Below, piece after piece: positions 7,409 through 11,485 of a stretch of DNA of 11,485 nucleotides. The position numbers and the translations under genes were made by a program. The stretch comes from Dehalococcoidia bacterium (lineage in GTDB: Bacteria > Chloroflexota > Dehalococcoidia > Dehalococcoidales > Fen-1064), in the NCBI GenBank assembly GCA_003153075.1, contig PMBW01000135.1, positions 1 to 11,485 of the forward strand. The letters are read 5' to 3'. The stretch's first letter is position 1; every line of letters begins with the position of its first letter. The notes under the pieces are model-generated. The model was not told where the DNA came from. It saw only the letters and a program-made list of their open reading frames with translations, and did not search any database.

Positions 7409-8611
7409 TTACGCGCCGTATTTATTGAGTTTGAGCGCATTAGCCATGGCCAGAGCCATTATCTGCGCCGCCGGGAAGATACCCAACCCTCCGCCAAGAC
7501 AACCGGACTCTGAGAACTCGGTGACTTTATCCGGACGGCAGTATTGCCCGCAGATCATTGTGGGGACGGTATGCCAGCTGTGTCCTTTTAACATTGCCGG
7601 AGTTGAGTGGTCGCCGGTAACAACGATAACATCCGGTTTCAGGCTCAGGAGTTCGGGCAGGGTTTTATCCAGGTCTTCAATAATCTTCACCTTGCGGTCA
7701 AAATCGCCGTCCTCTCCCGCAGCATCCAACGCCTTGAAGTGCAGGAAGAAGAAATTAAACTCGTTATAGTGTTCTTTTACGGTCTTGATCTCATCTGAGA
7801 AGGTGCTGCCGGTGGGAAGATTGGTCATCCCAACGAGTCTGGCCAGGCCGCGGTACATGGGATAAGCGGCAATCACGGCCGGTTTGATCTTATAAATAGC
7901 TTCCATGCTCAGCAGTTCCGGTTCACGGGAAAAGCCGCGCAGCAGTAACATATTCGCAGGATGCTTGTCCGCGAGAATTTTCTTCGCCCGGTCGATGAAC
8001 TGGTTGGCGATGTTGGCGGTTTTCATGGCGCCCGCGGTAATTGCGGCTACCTGTGTCGGCATGAGCCCTTCGTGCTGCGGGTCATTCTCCGTCACCGCGT
8101 CACGCAGTCCCGGTCCGCGGAAACAAATCACAAACCGGTGGTCTTTCACCGGGGTGGTAATGATCTGAACGTCATCGATTTTCATGTTCAGTAATTTACA
8201 GAGATCGGCATTCAGTTCTGTAGCGATCCTGCCGGCCCGGCGGTCGGTGATCACACCGTTTTTATCGACAGTGCAGAAATTACCGCGTGCCAGCACATCA
8301 TCTTGTTCAATAGGGAAATCGATACCGACTGCTTCCAGCACACCGCGTCCGATGTTCACGGTTGCCGGATCGTAACCGAAAAGCGCAGTGTGTCCCGGGG
8401 CGCTTCCGGCGGTGATTCCGGCGCCGACCGGTTCACTTAAACCGCAGATACTTTTGACCGCTAGTTTATCGAAATTGGGTTTATGGGCGGTCTCCAGTTC
8501 TGTTCTACCGGTTTCCGGTTTCGGCAAACCACCGAGTCCATCCAGCACCAGCAGAATGATTTTACTGTTCGTCGGCTGTGCTAACGACCTGATCTGCTCC
8601 TGCGTAAACAT
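7409..8611 (-). CDS. apgM: Cofactor-independent phosphoglycerate mutase, archaeal type
   Basis: A 400-residue enzyme of the alkaline phosphatase superfamily, interconverting 3-phosphoglycerate and 2-phosphoglycerate without 2,3-bisphosphoglycerate. Visible landmarks are the N-terminal metal-binding LDGLGG (D24), the nucleophile loop TAGSAPGHTALFGYDP with Ser70 as the predicted phosphoserine, the metal-binding TGDHSTP (D334, H335) and GHSWHTVP (H344, H347). Length and motif order fit the aPGAM family. In the D-x-x-x-H metal motif the final residue is Glu (D296-A-A-G-E300). Glu can also bind metal, and I recall the same residue in other bacterial members, so loss of activity is not implied. The gene begins 9 bases after pgk ends, and its AGAGGT site overlaps the pgk stop codon, which suggests translational coupling. 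It is the last gene of the cluster before the shared terminator. Confidence 0.95.
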   Translation of the reverse strand: MFTQEQIRSLAQPTNSKIILLVLDGLGGLPKPETGRTELETAHKPNFDKLAVKSICGLSEPVGAGITAGSAPGHTALFGYDPATVNIGRGVLEAVGIDFPIEQDDVLARGNFCTVDKNGVITDRRAGRIATELNADLCKLLNMKIDDVQIITTPVKDHRFVICFRGPGLRDAVTENDPQHEGLMPTQVAAITAGAMKTANIANQFIDRAKKILADKHPANMLLLRGFSREPELLSMEAIYKIKPAVIAAYPMYRGLARLVGMTNLPTGSTFSDEIKTVKEHYNEFNFFFLHFKALDAAGEDGDFDRKVKIIEDLDKTLPELLSLKPDVIVVTGDHSTPAMLKGHSWHTVPTMICGQYCRPDKVTEFSESGCLGGGLGIFPAAQIMALAMANALKLNKYGA

Positions 8612-8616
8612 CGAAT

Positions 8617-8622
8617 ACCTCT
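8617..8622 (-). promoter_or_regulatory. apgM ribosome binding site overlapping the pgk stop
   Basis: Read on the minus strand, AGAGGT (8622-8617) lies five bases before the apgM ATG at 8611. It shares bases with the pgk stop codon TAG (8623-8621). Ribosomes terminating on pgk would be placed directly over the apgM initiation site. Confidence 0.7.
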
Positions 8623-9814
8623 ACTTTTTGTTGGATAGTGCTTCCACACCGGGTAAAACTTCGCCGCTGAGGAAGCTCATCGATGCGCCGCCGCCGGTGG
8701 AAACCCAGGTCATTTTGTCTGCCAGTTTCATATCATAAACCATATCGGCAGTAGAACCGCCGCCGATCACGGTAGATGCTTTCAGACCGGCCAGTAGTTG
8801 CGCCATGGCTACGCTGCCTTTGGCGAACTGAGGAATTTCATAAACGCCCATCGGCCCGTTCCAAAATACGGTTTTACATTTCTTTAAAACTACGGTGAAG
8901 GCCTCTAAAGTCTTCGGCCCGACGTCGACAATCTTCATGTCTTTGGGCACTTTATCAATCGCGACCACGGCATAAGAACCCTTGTCACTGACATCGTTGG
9001 TAATCACGACATCCAACGGCAGCATCAAATTTACTTTGTTGGCCCCAGTCTTCTTGATCAGATCGGCCGCAGTTTGGATCCTGTCGGCTTCCAAAAGGGA
9101 CAACCCGATTTCATAGCCTTCGGACTTGAGGAATGTGGCTGCCATACCGCCGCCAACCAGTATGTAATCTACTTTACTGATGATATTTTCGATCAGGGCT
9201 ACTTTATCGCTGACCTTGGCGCCGCCGAGTAAAGCGGCAAACGGATGCACGGGATTGGTCAATATACCGCCCAGATTAACCAGTTCCTTTTCCAGCAGGA
9301 AACCGGCAACGGAAGGTTGTAAATATTTGGTCACGCCGACGATAGAAGCATGCGCGCGGTGGGCGGTGCCGAAAGCGTCATTAACATAGATTTCCGCCAG
9401 GCTGGCAAGAGCTTTGGAAAAATCAGGGCCGTTTTTCTCTTCTTCCGCGTGAAAACGCAGGTTTTCCAGAAGGAGAATATCGCCGCTCTTCATTGCTTTG
9501 ACCGCTGCCTCAGCTTCCGGTCCCACGCAATCACGGGTGGTCGCCACCGGTTTCTTGATCAATTCCGCTAATCTTTTCGCGACGGGGGCGAGCCTGAATT
9601 TATCCTCTGGCGCTCCCTTCGGTCTGCCCAGATGGGAACACAGAATAACCCTGGCTTTATGATCTACCAGGTACTGGATGGTCGGCAGGCTGGCGCGAAT
9701 CCGGCTGTCGTCGGTAATCACACCGGTATCCTCATTCATCGGGACATTAAAGTCCACCCTGACCAAAACGCGTTTGTCTTTGACATCGATGTCTCTGATT
9801 GTTAGTTTGTCCAT
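8621..9814 (-). CDS. pgk: Phosphoglycerate kinase
   Basis: A full-length 397-residue phosphoglycerate kinase, the normal bacterial size, that reversibly transfers phosphate between 1,3-bisphosphoglycerate and ADP in the cytoplasm. Motifs appear in the expected order: VDFNVP (20-25) and SHLGRP (60-65) for the triose substrate, LLENLRFHAEEEKN (115-128), NDAFGTAHRAHAS (145-157), GGAKVSDK (197-204), the nucleotide-side FWNGPMGVYE (317-326), GGGSTADMV (351-359), and the glycine-rich STGGGASMSFLSGE (372-385). No key motif is missing. The ATG at 9814-9812 follows a purine-rich GGAGAGGAG tract (9817-9825). The upstream dxs gene ends 30 bases before this start, so the two are probably cotranscribed. 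The downstream apgM follows after 9 bases and performs the next glycolytic step. Confidence 0.98.
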   Translation of the reverse strand: MDKLTIRDIDVKDKRVLVRVDFNVPMNEDTGVITDDSRIRASLPTIQYLVDHKARVILCSHLGRPKGAPEDKFRLAPVAKRLAELIKKPVATTRDCVGPEAEAAVKAMKSGDILLLENLRFHAEEEKNGPDFSKALASLAEIYVNDAFGTAHRAHASIVGVTKYLQPSVAGFLLEKELVNLGGILTNPVHPFAALLGGAKVSDKVALIENIISKVDYILVGGGMAATFLKSEGYEIGLSLLEADRIQTAADLIKKTGANKVNLMLPLDVVITNDVSDKGSYAVVAIDKVPKDMKIVDVGPKTLEAFTVVLKKCKTVFWNGPMGVYEIPQFAKGSVAMAQLLAGLKASTVIGGGSTADMVYDMKLADKMTWVSTGGGASMSFLSGEVLPGVEALSNKK

Positions 9815-9816
9815 TT

Positions 9817-9825
9817 CTCCTCTCC
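9817..9825 (-). promoter_or_regulatory. pgk ribosome binding site
   Basis: Minus-strand GGAGAGGAG (9825-9817) offers a GGAG seven bases before the pgk ATG and a second GGAG only two bases before it; the distal copy has the better spacing. No promoter is evident in the 30-base gap after dxs. Confidence 0.65.
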
Positions 9826-9844
9826 AAATAATTATGTTGTCTTT

Positions 9845-11485
9845 TTACCGGACTATCCGGTTAGCCGCATCAGCGGATATTAAATCTAAAACTTTCTTTA
9901 CAATTCCCTGCGCATCGAGGCCATATTTTGAACGTATAAATGCCTGACCGCCGTGCTCAATAAAAACGTCAGGCAAACCAACATTTCTTATTATAACATC
10001 ACTTATATCAGCCTGTCTGACCGCGTCGTTAACGTAATTTCCGAAGCCGCCGGAGAGCGTATTTTCCTCTACCGTGACAATCCTTTTAATACGGGCGGCC
10101 AGATCCACGATCATTTCAATGTCAACCGGCTTCACAAACCGGGCGTTCACGATGGTTGCTTCGATCCCCTGCCGGGCCAGGATTTCCGCAGCTTGCAGTG
10201 AAGGCATTACCATCGAGCCGACGGCCAAGATCGCGACATCGTTGCCCTGGCGCAAAGTCTCACTTTTCCCGATGGGTAATTCCTTGAACTCCATATCCAT
10301 ATTGACATCCAGTCCGGCGCTGCGCGGATATCTGACCGCCATGATCTTGCCTGATCTTACCGCTGTATACAGCATGTGCTGAAGTTCATTTTCATCTTTA
10401 GGGGCGGCCACGATCATATTCGGGATCAAAGACAGATAGGAAAGATCGAAGATACCCTGATGCGTCTTGCCGTCGTCACCGACAATACCGCCGCGGTCAA
10501 CGGCAAATACAACCGGCAGTTCCTGCAGACAGACATCATGGATTATCTGGTCGAAAGAGCGCTGTAAAAAGGTGGAATAAATCGCCAGCACCGGAATATA
10601 TCCCTGAGTCGCCAAACCGGCAGCGAAGGTCACTGCGTGCTGTTCACAGATACCTACATCAAAAACCCGTTTGGGGAATTCCTCTTGAACAATCTGGAGA
10701 CTGTTGCCTTCCGGCATCGCCGGAGTGACAACCACCAGCTTCGGATTCACGCGGGCCAGTTTGAGCATAGTGCGGGCAAAAACATCGCTGTAGGTGGGTA
10801 CCGATTTCTTATTCTTGCTGCCGTTCGTGCCCGCAATGCCGTGGAAATATACAGAATCACCTTCCGCCGGCTGGTAACCGCTGCCTTTGGTCGTTACCAC
10901 ATGTACAACAATGGGTTTAGAGGTATAACTCCGCGCCCGGTTGAGTGCTGTCTCAAGTTTTTTAAAATCGTGCCCGTCAACCGGACCGATATAACTGAAA
11001 CCAAAACTCTCCCAGAACCGTGTGGGGCGGGAAACGTCTTTAAGCCAGCTTTCAAGCTGTAACCCTGCCCGCCATACCTGTTTACCGAGCGGCAGGCGGT
11101 TCAACAGACGCTGACTTTTTTCTTTACTGACACGGTAACGGTGGTCGAACCGGATACGGTCCAAAAAACGGGCGATCGCGCCGACGGTTGGGGAGATGGA
11201 CATGCCGTTATCATTAAGCACCACGATCAGACGGGAGCCGATGTGCCCCGCCTGGTTTAATCCCTCGAGGGCCATGCCGCCGGTGATGGCGCCGTCACCA
11301 ATCACCGCGATCACATTATAATCATCGCCGGCAAAATCGCGGGCAACGGCAATACCTAAAGCCGCCGATATCGATGTGCTGGAATGACCAGCACCGAACG
11401 TATCGTATTCACTCTCCTCGCGGGAAGTATAACCGGAGAGACCGCCGTACTGCCGTAAGGAAGCAAATTCCTTACGCCGCCCGGT
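9845..11485 (-). CDS. dxs: 1-deoxy-D-xylulose-5-phosphate synthase (N-terminus missing)
   Basis: The frame is open to the window edge, leaving 546 residues of a protein that is usually about 620-640 residues; some 80-100 N-terminal residues lie outside. DXS condenses pyruvate with glyceraldehyde 3-phosphate, using thiamine diphosphate, to start the MEP isoprenoid pathway. Evidence includes RQYGGLSGYTSREESEYD near the edge, GAGHSSTSISAALG, the thiamine diphosphate motif running from GDG (11299-11291) to NDN 28 residues later, GPVDGHD, YSTFLQRSFDQIIHD, the catalytic-Glu segment VGICEQHAVTFAAGLA, DRGGIVGDDGKTHQGIFDLSYL in part, and the C-terminal VEENTLSGGFG. Nothing in the visible part is truncated or altered. 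A GTG at 11314 lies inside the conserved domain and is not the true start. The gene leads a close same-strand cluster with pgk and apgM. Confidence 0.97.
   Translation of the reverse strand, partial: TGRRKEFASLRQYGGLSGYTSREESEYDTFGAGHSSTSISAALGIAVARDFAGDDYNVIAVIGDGAITGGMALEGLNQAGHIGSRLIVVLNDNGMSISPTVGAIARFLDRIRFDHRYRVSKEKSQRLLNRLPLGKQVWRAGLQLESWLKDVSRPTRFWESFGFSYIGPVDGHDFKKLETALNRARSYTSKPIVVHVVTTKGSGYQPAEGDSVYFHGIAGTNGSKNKKSVPTYSDVFARTMLKLARVNPKLVVVTPAMPEGNSLQIVQEEFPKRVFDVGICEQHAVTFAAGLATQGYIPVLAIYSTFLQRSFDQIIHDVCLQELPVVFAVDRGGIVGDDGKTHQGIFDLSYLSLIPNMIVAAPKDENELQHMLYTAVRSGKIMAVRYPRSAGLDVNMDMEFKELPIGKSETLRQGNDVAILAVGSMVMPSLQAAEILARQGIEATIVNARFVKPVDIEMIVDLAARIKRIVTVEENTLSGGFGNYVNDAVRQADISDVIIRNVGLPDVFIEHGGQAFIRSKYGLDAQGIVKKVLDLISADAANRIVR

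Noticed and set aside
7308..7769. Plus-strand open frame downstream of the kinase
   Set aside because: It runs through the terminator and antisense to well-conserved apgM sequence, and shows no recognisable domain.
11312..11314. GTG at 11314 as the dxs start codon
   Set aside because: Conserved DXS sequence, including GGLSGYTSREESEYD and GHSSTSISAALG, continues in frame upstream to the window edge.
1..11485. Mobile element, phage, toxin-antitoxin, retron or defence system
   Set aside because: I see no transposase, integrase, reverse transcriptase, nuclease, terminal inverted repeats or attachment-site duplications. All coding space is explained by the five genes.

Overview
This 11.5 kb window is chromosomal bacterial DNA with roughly 48% G+C by eye. 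It holds five protein genes and no mobile element, CRISPR array, tRNA or rRNA that I can see. The housekeeping set (dxs, pgk and an archaeal-type, cofactor-independent phosphoglycerate mutase) next to a very large soluble PAS-rich kinase resembles Chloroflexota, perhaps Dehalococcoidia. That is an inference from gene content; no sequence here is diagnostic of the lineage.

Layout. (1) Bases 1-317, minus strand: the N-terminal 105 residues of a gamma-carbonic-anhydrase-like hexapeptide-repeat protein, cut by the window edge. Two positions that normally belong to the active site are changed. (2) Bases 318-622: a divergent intergenic region with one good sigma70-type promoter pointing each way. 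(3) Bases 623-7318, plus strand: a single 2231-residue soluble hybrid histidine kinase with thirteen PAS domains, one GAF domain, HisKA, HATPase_c and a C-terminal receiver. Seven of the PAS domains belong to one internally amplified type and repeat at exactly 126 codons. (4) Bases 7353-7381: a hairpin with T-runs in both directions, serving as a shared terminator for two converging transcription units. (5) Bases 7409-11485, minus strand: a tight dxs-pgk-apgM cluster, transcribed in that order. dxs is cut at its 5' end by the window edge.

How the genes work together. Pgk and ApgM catalyse adjacent steps between 1,3-bisphosphoglycerate and 2-phosphoglycerate. DXS consumes glyceraldehyde 3-phosphate and pyruvate to begin the MEP isoprenoid pathway, so the minus-strand cluster joins lower glycolysis/gluconeogenesis to isoprenoid precursor supply. 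The kinase converges on this cluster and has no adjacent response regulator or output gene, so its target cannot be read from the window. The most notable object is the kinase: its sensory array is exceptionally long, modular and visibly built by segmental duplication. I see no sign of a defence or other accessory system.
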